This document shows, in pieces, positions 38,940 to 46,512 of a stretch of 64,000 nt of DNA (its first letter is position 1; each line of letters begins with the position of its first letter). The DNA comes from Halomonas sp. SSL-5. GTDB taxonomy: Bacteria > Pseudomonadota > Gammaproteobacteria > Pseudomonadales > Halomonadaceae. The DNA is taken from contig NZ_JAUYWF010000008.1 in assembly GCF_030708455.1 (NCBI RefSeq), forward strand, positions 161,024 to 225,023, given 5' to 3'. Under the pieces are notes generated by a model. It saw nothing but the letters and a program-made list of their open reading frames with translations. It did no database searches and was not told where the DNA came from. The translations under genes and the position numbers were made by a program.

Positions 38940-40327
38940 GTCAGCTTGTCTCCGATCAGCCAGTCGAGGGCAGCATCCATGCGGATATGGGGCAGGGCGC
39001 CGCTCTCCAGGGGCAGCGGGCGGAACGCCGGGAAGTCGAAGCCCTGGCGGGCCCAGAAGGCATCGTCGGGGAGCCGTTCCGGCACCTCGCCGGGATACAT
39101 CAGCAGCGGCTCGCCGTCGAGGCCGGTGCCGCGCAGGGCCGGGGTGCGCCGTCCCTGGCTCTCGACCTCGCGTGATTCACTTGAGCGGATCGCCGCCAGC
39201 GACAGGGCACGCACCGGGACATCGGCATAGCGCAGGTCCTTGAGCGGCTCGGCGAGCAGCGCCTCGAGCAGTGCCACCAGGCGGGGGTGCTGTTCGGGGG
39301 TCACATGGTCGGCCTTGGTGGCGGCGATGGCGAGGCGGTCGATGCGCGGGGCGAACAGCCGCGAGAGCAGGCTGCGTTGGCCGTAGTCGAAGCTCTGCAT
39401 CAGGTTGGCCAGCGCCCGGGAGAGGTCCTGGAAGCGTTCGGGGCCGGCGTTCAGCGCCCCCAGCAGGTCGACCAGCACGATCTGGCGATCGAAGCGCCGG
39501 AAGTGGTCGCGGTAGAAGGGGCGCACGATGTGCTGCTGGTAGTAGCGGAAGCGTCGCGCCAGGGTGGCGTAGTTGCTCGATTCGGGCAGGGCGGCCAGCG
39601 TCCCGGGGTCCGCCTCGGCGACACCGGGGAGCGGGAAGAACTGCAGCACCGGCGCGCCGGAGAGGTCCCCCGGCAGCAGGAAGCGCCCGGGCTGCAGGTC
39701 GGCGAAGCCCGCCTCCCGGGCGCCGCGCAGCCCGGCGGCGAAGTGTTCACTGATCTCGGCGAGTTGGGCCTCGTCGGCCTCGGCGGCGGGGTCGAGCCTC
39801 GCCACCGCGGCCTGCCAGGCGGCGAAGTGGGAGGCCCGCTGGCGCCCCTCAAGGGCGCGCTGGCGCGCACACCAGGCGGGATAGTCGAGCCCCAGCAGCG
39901 GCAGGTCGAGCAGCCATTCGCCGGGGTAGTCGAAGAGGTCCAGGGTCAGCTGCCGCGAGTCGCCACCCAGCAGGCCGCGCCGTGCCGGCCGATAGCGGAT
40001 CGTCAGGCGCAGCTCGCTGATGCCGCGGGTGGGCTCCGGCCAGCGCGGCGGCGTCGCCGACAGCGCCGCCATGGCCTGGTCATAGGGGAAGCGGGGCACC
40101 CCCAGGTCCTGCTGGTTGACGCGGCGGGCTCCCAGCAGGCGGCCCTCCCTGGCGGCGGGCAGCAGATCCAGCTGCGCCTCCAGGCCGGCATGGCGCAGCT
40201 GGTTGACCAACGAGGTGAGGAAGGCGGTCTTGCCGGCGCGGGAGAGGCCGGTGACCGCCAGGCGCAGCTGGCGATCGCGGCCGCGCTCGATCAGGTCCTG
40301 GAGTTCACGGGCGAGGGGCTGGCGCAT
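38936..40327 (-). CDS. ycjX: YcjX-family P-loop NTPase (DUF463)
   Basis: 463 residues. Walker A at residues 27-34 (GLSRAGKT), followed by GARRVNQQDLGVPRFPYDQAM; later DLFDYPGEWLLDLPLLGLDYPAWCARQRA and IVLVDLLGALNAGPERFQDLSRAL, both diagnostic of the family; guanine-type specificity segment ATKADHV. The dynamin-like GTPase partner of YcjF; the two genes overlap by 4 nt. Confidence 0.93.
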   Translation of the reverse strand: MRQPLARELQDLIERGRDRQLRLAVTGLSRAGKTAFLTSLVNQLRHAGLEAQLDLLPAAREGRLLGARRVNQQDLGVPRFPYDQAMAALSATPPRWPEPTRGISELRLTIRYRPARRGLLGGDSRQLTLDLFDYPGEWLLDLPLLGLDYPAWCARQRALEGRQRASHFAAWQAAVARLDPAAEADEAQLAEISEHFAAGLRGAREAGFADLQPGRFLLPGDLSGAPVLQFFPLPGVAEADPGTLAALPESSNYATLARRFRYYQQHIVRPFYRDHFRRFDRQIVLVDLLGALNAGPERFQDLSRALANLMQSFDYGQRSLLSRLFAPRIDRLAIAATKADHVTPEQHPRLVALLEALLAEPLKDLRYADVPVRALSLAAIRSSESREVESQGRRTPALRGTGLDGEPLLMYPGEVPERLPDDAFWARQGFDFPAFRPLPLESGALPHIRMDAALDWLIGDKLT

Positions 40328-40340
40328 CTAGGGAGCTCCG

Positions 40341-40523
40341 TCAGCCGCTGATGAGGCCATAGAGGGTCGGTGAGGCGGCCAGCAGGAATCCCGCCCCGGC
40401 CATCACCCGTCCCGGCCAGACATGGCGAGTGGTGTGGGCCAGGGTCAGGCCGCCGAGGCAGACCAGCATGCCGAGGATGTTGAAGACGTAGGTGATCATC
40501 GACCAGATGGGGTCGGGATTCAT
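40341..40523 (-). CDS. Small two-helix membrane protein of unknown function
   Basis: 60 residues with two predicted transmembrane helices (IWSMITYVFNILGMLVCLGGLTLA; MAGAGFLLAASPTLYGLIS). ATG 40523 follows GAGGAG, and the gene ends only 13 nt before ycjX, so it is probably the first gene of the ycjXF operon. No family recognised. Confidence 0.7.
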   Translation of the reverse strand: MNPDPIWSMITYVFNILGMLVCLGGLTLAHTTRHVWPGRVMAGAGFLLAASPTLYGLISG

Positions 40524-40606
40524 GCGATGCCGCTCCTCGCTTGTGGTGTCTCGCCGCTGATGGTATCAGGAGAGCGGGCCCAGCGGCAGCGGACAGGGAG
40601 GTGAAG

Positions 40607-41149
40607 ATGACGACGCCGGACGCGGTACTGAGCTTCTGGTTCGACGAGCTCGAGGCGGCGCAGTGGTTTCGCAAGGATCCGGCGCTGGATGCCGAGATCC
40701 GTACCCGATTCGGCGCCTGTCTGGAGAGCGCGGCTCGGGGCGAGCTGTGGCGCTGGCGAGAGACCCCGTCGGGCCGTCTCGGCGAGATCATCGTGCTCGA
40801 TCAGTTCTCGCGCAATATCCACCGCGATACCCCAGGCGCCTTCGCCTGTGACCCCATGGCCCTGGTACTCGCCCAGGAGGCGGTGGCTCGCGGCGCCGAC
40901 GCCGCGCTGGCTCCGGTGCGGAGAGCCTTCCTCTATATGCCCTTCATGCACAGCGAGTCGGCGGCGATCCATGAGCACGCCCTGCGCCTGTTCGCTCAGC
41001 CGGGACTCGAGAGGCACCTGGGGGTCGAGCGTCGCCACCGCGACATCATCCTGCGCTTCGGACGCTATCCGCACCGCAACGCCATCCTCGGTCGGGTTTC
41101 CACGCCCGAGGAGCTGGCGTTCCTGGCGCAGCCCGGCTCTTCCTTCTAG
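40607..41149 (+). CDS. DUF924 family protein
   Basis: 180 residues. Signatures PDAVLSFWFDELEAAQWFRKDPALDAEIRTRFG, GEIIVLDQFSRNIHRDTPGAFACDPMALVLA and FLYMPFMHSESAAIHEHALRLF define this all-helical, TPR-like family. Biochemical function unknown. GGAGG precedes the ATG. It is divergent from the small membrane protein gene. Confidence 0.92.
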   Translation: MTTPDAVLSFWFDELEAAQWFRKDPALDAEIRTRFGACLESAARGELWRWRETPSGRLGEIIVLDQFSRNIHRDTPGAFACDPMALVLAQEAVARGADAALAPVRRAFLYMPFMHSESAAIHEHALRLFAQPGLERHLGVERRHRDIILRFGRYPHRNAILGRVSTPEELAFLAQPGSSF

Positions 41150-41205
41150 TGTTTCAAATCACTCACCACTCACCACATCACCACTCAGCAGAACAAGGAG
41201 GCACC

Positions 41206-41451
41206 ATGGGAATCATCGCCTGGTTGATCATCGGTGGCCTGGCCGGCTGGATCGCGGGTCACATCATGCGGGGAGGGGGCTTCGGCATCCTCGGCAATAT
41301 CGGCGTCGGGGTGGTCGGCGCGGTGATCGGCGGCTTCATCTTCCAGCAGATCCTGGGCATGGGCACCGGCGGTTTGCTGGGCTCGCTGTTCAGTGCCGTG
41401 GTCGGCGCGGTGATCCTGCTGTGGGTGATCAGCAAGGTAAAGAAAGGGTAG
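41206..41451 (+). CDS. GlsB/YeaQ/YmgE family membrane protein
   Basis: 81 residues, three hydrophobic helices with glycine-rich turns: GIIAWLIIGGLAGWIAGHIMRGGGFGILGNIGVGVVGAVIGGFIF. Called transglycosylase-associated but without a known enzymatic domain; often stress-induced. AGGAG precedes ATG 41206, so the frame back to 41149 is not used. Followed by a strong terminator. Confidence 0.93.
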   Translation: MGIIAWLIIGGLAGWIAGHIMRGGGFGILGNIGVGVVGAVIGGFIFQQILGMGTGGLLGSLFSAVVGAVILLWVISKVKKG

Positions 41452-41472
41452 CCCCCGAAGAAGGATGTGAGT

Positions 41473-41502
41473 ACGTCGGGCCGCCCTCGGGCGGCCCGAC
41501 GT
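41473..41502. terminator. Shared terminator between the GlsB-like and glycerophosphodiesterase genes
   Basis: Perfect 13-bp stem ACGTCGGGCCGCC / GGCGGCCCGACGT with a CTCG loop, lying between convergent genes (stops at 41451 and 41526). Serves both strands. Confidence 0.75.
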
Positions 41503-41525
41503 GATGATGGGGGCGCAGGAGGGGG

Positions 41526-42275
41526 TCAGGGCAGATGGCCGGCGAAGCGGCTCGGGTCGTCGCTGATCGCCGCATCCACGCCCCACGCCCACAGGTGGGC
41601 GAAGGCCGCCGGGTCGTTGGGCGTATAGCTGAGCAGGGCGTAGCCGTCGTCCTTGACCGCCGTGGCACTGCGACGGCCCAGGCGACGCCAGTCGGCATGG
41701 ACGCTGAACGCCTCGAGCGCCGCGCAGCGTTCCCGCCAGCCGCGGCCGACGCCCTCGAAGAGTACGCCCAGCGCCAGCCGCGAGGCGGGTGCCAGCTCCC
41801 GGGCCCAGGCCAGGGCGTCGTCGTCGAAGGAGGAGACGATCAACCGCTCCGGCGGCAGGGCATCGAGGGCGGCGGGCACCGCCTCCTCGACCAGCGCCGC
41901 GGCACTGCGCCCGCGGTTGACCTTGAGCTCCAGGTTGAGGCCCATCCCGCACTCGGCGATCAGCCTGAGCATCTCGTTCAGGGTGGCGATACGCTCGCCG
42001 CGGAAGGCGTCGCCGAACCAGGCCCCCACGTCGAGCCGGCGCGCCGCGGGCAGGTCCAGGTCGGCGAGCCGGCCGCTCGAGTCCGAACAGCGGCGCATGC
42101 CGGCGTCGTGCCAGATCACCGGGGTGCCATCGCCGAGCAGCTGGACATCCAGCTCGACCCAGGAGCAGCCGGCGTCATGGGCGGCGCGCACGGCGGCCAG
42201 GGTGTTCTCGGGGGCGTGGGCGGAGAGACCGCGATGGGCGATCAGGCGGGGGAGAGAAATATCGGGGTGGGGCAT
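41526..42275 (-). CDS. Glycerophosphodiester phosphodiesterase
   Basis: 249 residues, GDPD TIM-barrel. Motifs LIAHRGLSAHAPENTLAAVRAA (His-Arg, first metal Glu), WVELDVQLLGDGTPVIWHD (ExD and catalytic HD) and LNLELKVN (metal Glu) are all intact. Cytoplasmic UgpQ-like form since no signal peptide is visible. It hydrolyses glycerophosphodiesters to glycerol 3-phosphate and an alcohol such as choline, of possible interest given the choline genes 15 kb away, although no link is visible. Confidence 0.93.
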   Translation of the reverse strand: MPHPDISLPRLIAHRGLSAHAPENTLAAVRAAHDAGCSWVELDVQLLGDGTPVIWHDAGMRRCSDSSGRLADLDLPAARRLDVGAWFGDAFRGERIATLNEMLRLIAECGMGLNLELKVNRGRSAAALVEEAVPAALDALPPERLIVSSFDDDALAWARELAPASRLALGVLFEGVGRGWRERCAALEAFSVHADWRRLGRRSATAVKDDGYALLSYTPNDPAAFAHLWAWGVDAAISDDPSRFAGHLP

Positions 42276-42420
42276 GGGCCGTCGTCCTGGTCAGCGAGAC
42301 GCCGCCACTGGCGGCGAGGAACCTGTCGGTAGCCTATCGCCATCCACCCCGGCCTGGATATGGTAGGCTGCGCGATTTTCGACCCTGGTGGCAGCGGTCC
42401 GACGATGCGAGGAGAGCGAG

Positions 42421-42999
42421 ATGAGAGTCGTGCATATCAAGAACCCCCGGCAGCGCGAGGCCTGCCTGGCCCGGCTGTGTGCCGAGGCCTATGGCCATGA
42501 GGCGGGGCTGCGGCCGTTAGCGACCTTCGCCGGCACCCTGGGGGTGCTGATCGAGCAGGAGGCAGCCAGGGTGCTGGCGCTGGTGGATGATCATTCACGC
42601 CCGGTGGCGCTGGCCCTGCTGGTGCTCGACGAGCGTGGCAGCAGCATGACCGTGATGCTGCTGGCCGAACTCGACCAGGAACCGCCGGGCGTCGCCAGAC
42701 CCGCCGAGCGGCTGGTCGCCGAGCTGGCCCAGAAGGCTCCCCTGCGTGTCGATGCCCGGGACGCCGAGCAGGAGGCACGCTTTCGCGAGGCGGGCATCTC
42801 GCGCTGGCTGGACGGCAAGGCCGGGGTGCGCATCGGGCTGGGGCCCCGGCATCCGGCCAGCTCCCTCGAGGACCTGCCTCGGGCGCTGAGCTTCGACGAG
42901 GCGGCGGTGATCCAGTCCTTCAAGCAGGACCGCCAGCAGTTCGATGACTACAAGGCGCGTTTCATCCGTGGACTGGAAGCCTTTCCCGCCACGCTGTGA
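42421..42999 (+). CDS. Conserved-looking protein of unknown function
   Basis: 192 residues, soluble. Beta strands alternate with helices (VLALVDDHSRPVALALLVLDERGSSMTVMLLAEL), reminiscent of an acyltransferase-like fold, but no GNAT CoA loop is visible. I do not recognise a family. GAGGAG precedes the ATG. Base composition and ribosome site look like a normal resident gene. The stop codon is inside the 9-bp sequence duplicated around the adjacent 175-bp repeat. Confidence 0.7.
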   Translation: MRVVHIKNPRQREACLARLCAEAYGHEAGLRPLATFAGTLGVLIEQEAARVLALVDDHSRPVALALLVLDERGSSMTVMLLAELDQEPPGVARPAERLVAELAQKAPLRVDARDAEQEARFREAGISRWLDGKAGVRIGLGPRHPASSLEDLPRALSFDEAAVIQSFKQDRQQFDDYKARFIRGLEAFPATL

Positions 43000-43003
43000 A
43001 GGC

Positions 43004-43178
43004 CAGGGCTATCGCAGTTAGCCATGCGGTGATAGCGAAAGGCGCCGGGGACAGGTCGGAGAGGGGGTCCGAGGACCAGGGATGGCCGAGGTAGCCTACA
43101 AGGACGTACTCGTAGCGCCCCCTCGTAGGCCTGTCGCCGGGTCAGCCTTGAGCAATGCTGCCAGCTGCGATAGCCCTG
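43004..43178 (+). repeat. 175-bp foldback element, copy 1 (complete)
   Basis: Perfect 14-bp terminal inverted repeats CAGGGCTATCGCAG and CTGCGATAGCCCTG. The 9-mer TGTGAAGGC occurs immediately outside both ends (42995-43003 and 43179-43187), as expected for target-site duplication. Inner arms can also pair (GGGGACAGG with CCTGTCGCC; GAGGGGG with CCCCCTC), so a transcript could fold into a long hairpin. No internal gene. About 93% identical to the inverted copy at 59605-59779. Confidence 0.92.
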
Positions 43179-43264
43179 TGTGAAGGCGGCGTGACTTGAC
43201 CCCGCCTGGCCATGGCGCTTGACTGGTGGGCTCATCCAGCAGGCAGCACAAGGAAACACCCTTC

Positions 43265-44242
43265 ATGGCCAAGCGTATCCAGTTTGCCCGTACCGGCGGC
43301 TCCGAGGTCCTCGAACTCGTCGACGTCACGCCGGCGGAGCCGGGTCCCGGCGAGGTGAGGGTCGCCAACCGCGCCGTCGGCCTCAACTTCATCGACATCT
43401 ACTTCCGCACCGGCCTCTACCCGGCGCCGTCGCTGCCCTCGGGGCTGGGCACCGAGGCGGCCGGCGTGGTCGACGCCGTGGGCGACGGAGTGACCCATCT
43501 CAAGCCGGGCGATCGCGTCGCCTACGCCCAGGGCCCGCTGGGCGCCTACGCCGAGCTGCACACCCTGCCCGCCGCCAAGGTGGTGGTGCTGCCCGAGGGG
43601 ATCGACTTCGAGACCGCCGCGGCCAGCATGCTCAAGGGCCTCACCGTGCAGTATCTGATGCGCCAGACCCACCGCCTCGAGGCCGGCGAGACCATCCTCT
43701 GGCACGCCGCCGCCGGCGGGGTCGGCTCCATCGCCTGTCAGTGGGCCAGGGCGCTGGGGGTCAGGCTGATCGGCACCGTCAGCTCCCCTGAGAAGGCGGC
43801 GCTGGCGGAGAAGAACGGCGCCTGGGCCACCATCGACTACACCAAGGAGGACGTGGTCGAGCGGGTGCGCGATCTGACCGATGGCGCCATGTGCGACGTG
43901 GTCTACGACTCGGTGGGCAAGGACACCTGGGAGACCTCTCTGGACTGCCTCAAGCCGCGCTCGCTGATGGTCAGCTTCGGCAACGCCTCCGGCGCCGTGG
44001 AGGGGGTCAACCTGGGCATCCTCAACCAGAAGGGGTCGCTCTTCACCACCCGCCCCAGCCTCAACGGCTACGCCGACACCCGCGAGCGCCTGGAGGCGAT
44101 GGCCGCGGAGCTCTTCGAGATGCTCCAGAGCGGCAAGGTGACGGTGGATGTCTCGCACCGCTACCCGCTGGCCGAGGCCGGCAAGGCCCAGGACGCCCTG
44201 CAGGGCCGAAAGACCACCGGCTCCACCATCCTGCTGCCCTGA
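43265..44242 (+). CDS. qorA: Quinone oxidoreductase (zinc-independent MDR superfamily)
   Basis: 325 residues, NADPH-dependent one-electron quinone reductase. Family phrases RVANRAVGLNFIDIYFRTGLYPAPSLPSGLGTEAAGVVDAVG, then the long MLKGLTVQYLMRQTHRLEAGETILWHAAAGGVGSIACQWARALG containing the nucleotide-binding AAGGVG. No structural zinc Cys cluster, as expected for QOR. Start at ATG 43265 (MAKRIQF); AAGGAA lies a little far upstream. Flanked by copies 1 and 2 of the foldback element. Confidence 0.93.
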   Translation: MAKRIQFARTGGSEVLELVDVTPAEPGPGEVRVANRAVGLNFIDIYFRTGLYPAPSLPSGLGTEAAGVVDAVGDGVTHLKPGDRVAYAQGPLGAYAELHTLPAAKVVVLPEGIDFETAAASMLKGLTVQYLMRQTHRLEAGETILWHAAAGGVGSIACQWARALGVRLIGTVSSPEKAALAEKNGAWATIDYTKEDVVERVRDLTDGAMCDVVYDSVGKDTWETSLDCLKPRSLMVSFGNASGAVEGVNLGILNQKGSLFTTRPSLNGYADTRERLEAMAAELFEMLQSGKVTVDVSHRYPLAEAGKAQDALQGRKTTGSTILLP

Positions 44243-44302
44243 AGGCCTGCGGCCAGTGACAAGGAGCAAGGGGCAAGGAAGCACCGAAGGTGAGTGCCGT
44301 CA

Positions 44303-44428
44303 GCTGAGCGGGAGGCGCCGGGGGCAGGCTTGGAGGGGGTCCGAGGACCATGGACGGCCGAGGTAGCGTACAGGGACGTATTTACAGCGCCCCCGATCAA
44401 GCCTGTCGCCGGGTCAGCCTCGAGCGTG
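44303..44428 (+). repeat. Foldback element, copy 2 (diverged core)
   Basis: Retains the core seen in copies 1 and 4: GGCGCCGGGG, GAGGGGGTCCGAGGACCA, GGCCGAGGTAGC and CCTGTCGCCGGGTCAGCC, but the terminal inverted repeats are gone. In its arms CAGGCTTG (44325-44332) pairs perfectly with CAAGCCTG (44398-44405). Boundaries approximate. It fills the gap between two convergent genes. Confidence 0.8.
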
Positions 44429-44457
44429 CCTCGTGGGCCCCGAAGCTGGGGGGGCTC

Positions 44458-45366
44458 TCAGCCGTTCTCCACATAGGCGCCCATCGCCCGCATCCGCGAC
44501 TCGAAGCTCGCCACGTTGTCCACCAGATCGTCCGGGCCGAAGGCCACGCACTCGGCGAGCAGGGTCTCCACCAGAGTGATGGCGGCCAGTATCGAGGGGA
44601 AGAAGTGCGGGGTGGCGTTGGCGACCGGGAAGGTGATCGCGGCCCCCGGCACCAGCGGCGAGCGCAGGGTGTCGGTGATGACGATGGCGCTCACCCCCGC
44701 CGCCCGGGTGATCTCCAGGGCGCGCATGGTCTCCGCGCAGTAGGGCTCGAAGCCGAACACCACCACCACATCCCCCTCGCCGAAGGGGGCGAGTTCCGTG
44801 AGTAGCCCCCCCTCCTGGCCGCGGATCAACTGGATATTGGGCATGGCGATGCGCCCCACGTAGGCGAAGTGGTAGGCGCAGGCGAAGGTGTCCCTGAACC
44901 CCACCACGGCGATCCTGCCGGCCTCCAGCAGCAGGCGGGCGGCGTCGCGCACCCGTGACTGGTTATCCGCGGTGAACAGCCGGCCGATGTTGTCGAAGGC
45001 GGCGTCGCCGACGTCGAGGAATACCTGGTCGTCGGTCTGGCTGGCCAGGCTGCGCAGCTGGCTGGCGCGCCCCGAGAGCTCCACCGGGCCGGCCTGCACC
45101 GCCGACTGGAACACCTCGCGGAACTGCTCATAGCTGTCGAAGCCCAGCCGCTTGGCCAGGCGTACCAGGGTCGAGGCGGTGACCTCGGCGGCCGCCGCCG
45201 ACTTGCGGATCGACTGGAAGGCGATCTCCACCGGGTGCTCCAGCACGTAGCCCGCGGCCAGCTTGAGCTGCGGGCTGAGCTCGGGGTAGGCCTCGGCGAG
45301 CTCGCGGTTCACCGCGTCCAGGCGGTTCGGGCCGCTGTCCAGGGGGGCCTGGTCGGATTCCAGCAC
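44458..45366 (-). CDS. MurR/RpiR-family transcriptional regulator
   Basis: 302 residues. N-terminal HTH_6 domain (ELSPQLKLAAGYVLEHPVEIAFQSIRKSAAAAEVTASTLVRLAKRLGFDSYEQFREVF) and a C-terminal SIS sugar-phosphate-isomerase fold (GRIAVVGFRDTFACAYHFAYVG...DVVVVFGFEPYCAETMRALEITRAAGVSAIVITDTLRSPLV). The GTG at 45366 has AGGAG 7 nt upstream, better than the ATG at 45399, which lacks one. Divergent from the acyl-CoA cluster, which it probably controls; its ligand could be an acyl-CoA or acid rather than a sugar. Confidence 0.9.
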   Translation of the reverse strand: MLESDQAPLDSGPNRLDAVNRELAEAYPELSPQLKLAAGYVLEHPVEIAFQSIRKSAAAAEVTASTLVRLAKRLGFDSYEQFREVFQSAVQAGPVELSGRASQLRSLASQTDDQVFLDVGDAAFDNIGRLFTADNQSRVRDAARLLLEAGRIAVVGFRDTFACAYHFAYVGRIAMPNIQLIRGQEGGLLTELAPFGEGDVVVVFGFEPYCAETMRALEITRAAGVSAIVITDTLRSPLVPGAAITFPVANATPHFFPSILAAITLVETLLAECVAFGPDDLVDNVASFESRMRAMGAYVENG

Positions 45367-45426
45367 GGGCGGTCTCCTGGGTGGTGATGGCGGGGGCATT
45401 GTAACCGATCGGATCGGGACAGGAGT

Positions 45427-45440
45427 GAAACATTCGTTTC
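45427..45440. promoter_or_regulatory. Candidate RpiR operator, site 1
   Basis: GAAAC-ATTC-GTTTC inverted repeat in the divergent promoter region, with the following bases GTTTCCAG also present at site 2. Confidence 0.45.
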
Positions 45441-45543
45441 CAGTTCGCTTATTTTTCAATACGGGTGTGTTGACCCGTTGGTGGCCTTTGGCTAGGATGC
45501 TGGCAATACAAGCGTGTCGCAAACCATGGATAATGGCACGTTT

Positions 45544-45561
45544 GTTTCCAGCGGTGGAAAC
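45544..45561. promoter_or_regulatory. Candidate RpiR operator, site 2
   Basis: GTTTCCA-GCGG-TGGAAAC, perfect 7-bp arms, 65 bases before the crotonase start. Shares GTTTCCAG with site 1 about 108 bp away, so a looped or paired binding arrangement is possible. Confidence 0.5.
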
Positions 45562-45625
45562 CACCGCCGTCCGTTATCGATCGCCGCGTTATCGATCGCC
45601 ACCACGCCGGAGCGTTTTCGACACC

Positions 45626-46426
45626 ATGAGCCATGCCCCCTCGTCAGACCCCGAAACCCTGATCCTGCGCCGCCACGGCCAGGTCCAGGAGATTCGCCTC
45701 AACCGACCCCATCGGCTCAACGCCGTGACCCAGGCGCTCTACGACGAGCTGGGCGACGCCCTTACCGCCGCCGAGCAGGACCCCGAGGTGCGCGTGGTGG
45801 TGATCACCGGCGAGGGGCGTGCCTTCTGCGTGGGTGCCGACCTCAAGGAGCACAAGGCCGGTCGCACCGCGTTCGATCGTCGCCAGTACCTCCAGGGGGA
45901 GCAGCTCGTCTGCAAGCGCCTGATGCAGATGCAGACCCCGGTGATCGCCGCGGTGAACGGCTACGCCCTGGGCGCCGGGGCGGAGATCGCCATCGCCGCC
46001 GACTTCCTGCTGATGGCCGACAGCGCCCAGATCGGCCTGCCCGAGGTCTCCATCGGCAACTTCCTGGGTGGCGGCGTCACCTGGCTGCTGCCGCGCCTGG
46101 TAGGCCTGGCCAAGGCCCGGGAGCTGGTCTTCCTGGGCGAGCGCATCGACGGCGCCGAGGCGGTGCGCATCGGCCTGGCCAATCGCCACTACCCAGATGA
46201 AGGCTTTCTCGATGCCGTCCTGGCCTTCGCCGAGAAGGTGGCCGCCAAGGCGCCGTTCTCCATGGCGCTGGCCAAGGAGCATCTGACCCTGTCCGGCGAG
46301 CGCACCCTGGACGCCTGCCTGACCGCCGAGCTCGAGGGCATGACCTTCGTCAGCACCACCCGCGACTGGCAGGAGGGCGTGGACGCCTTCGCCGAGAAGC
46401 GCGCGCCGCGCTTCGAGGGCCGCTGA
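45626..46426 (+). CDS. Enoyl-CoA hydratase/isomerase family protein (first of cluster)
   Basis: 266 residues, crotonase fold. Oxyanion-hole segments GRAFCVGADLKEHKAG and VNGYALGAGAEIAIAADFLLMAD, catalytic region IGLPEVSIGNFLGGGVTWLLPRLVG with the Glu. Subfamily not determinable. Start ATG 45626; frames back to 45425 run through the operator region. It heads a three-gene set with the acyl-CoA synthetase 86 nt later. Confidence 0.88.
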   Translation: MSHAPSSDPETLILRRHGQVQEIRLNRPHRLNAVTQALYDELGDALTAAEQDPEVRVVVITGEGRAFCVGADLKEHKAGRTAFDRRQYLQGEQLVCKRLMQMQTPVIAAVNGYALGAGAEIAIAADFLLMADSAQIGLPEVSIGNFLGGGVTWLLPRLVGLAKARELVFLGERIDGAEAVRIGLANRHYPDEGFLDAVLAFAEKVAAKAPFSMALAKEHLTLSGERTLDACLTAELEGMTFVSTTRDWQEGVDAFAEKRAPRFEGR

Positions 46427-46512
46427 GGCCCCGCCGTTTCACGCGCTACCCGCCCGGCCGTGCCGGGCTTCGACCACTCACCATCGGCCATGAGGCCAAG
46501 GTCAGCCAGCCC

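Noticed and set aside
43096..43398. Short open frames inside the foldback copies encoding a shared GLRGGAxSTSL-like peptide
   Set aside because: The shared peptide reflects shared DNA in the repeat; frames start and stop at random, with no ribosome site.
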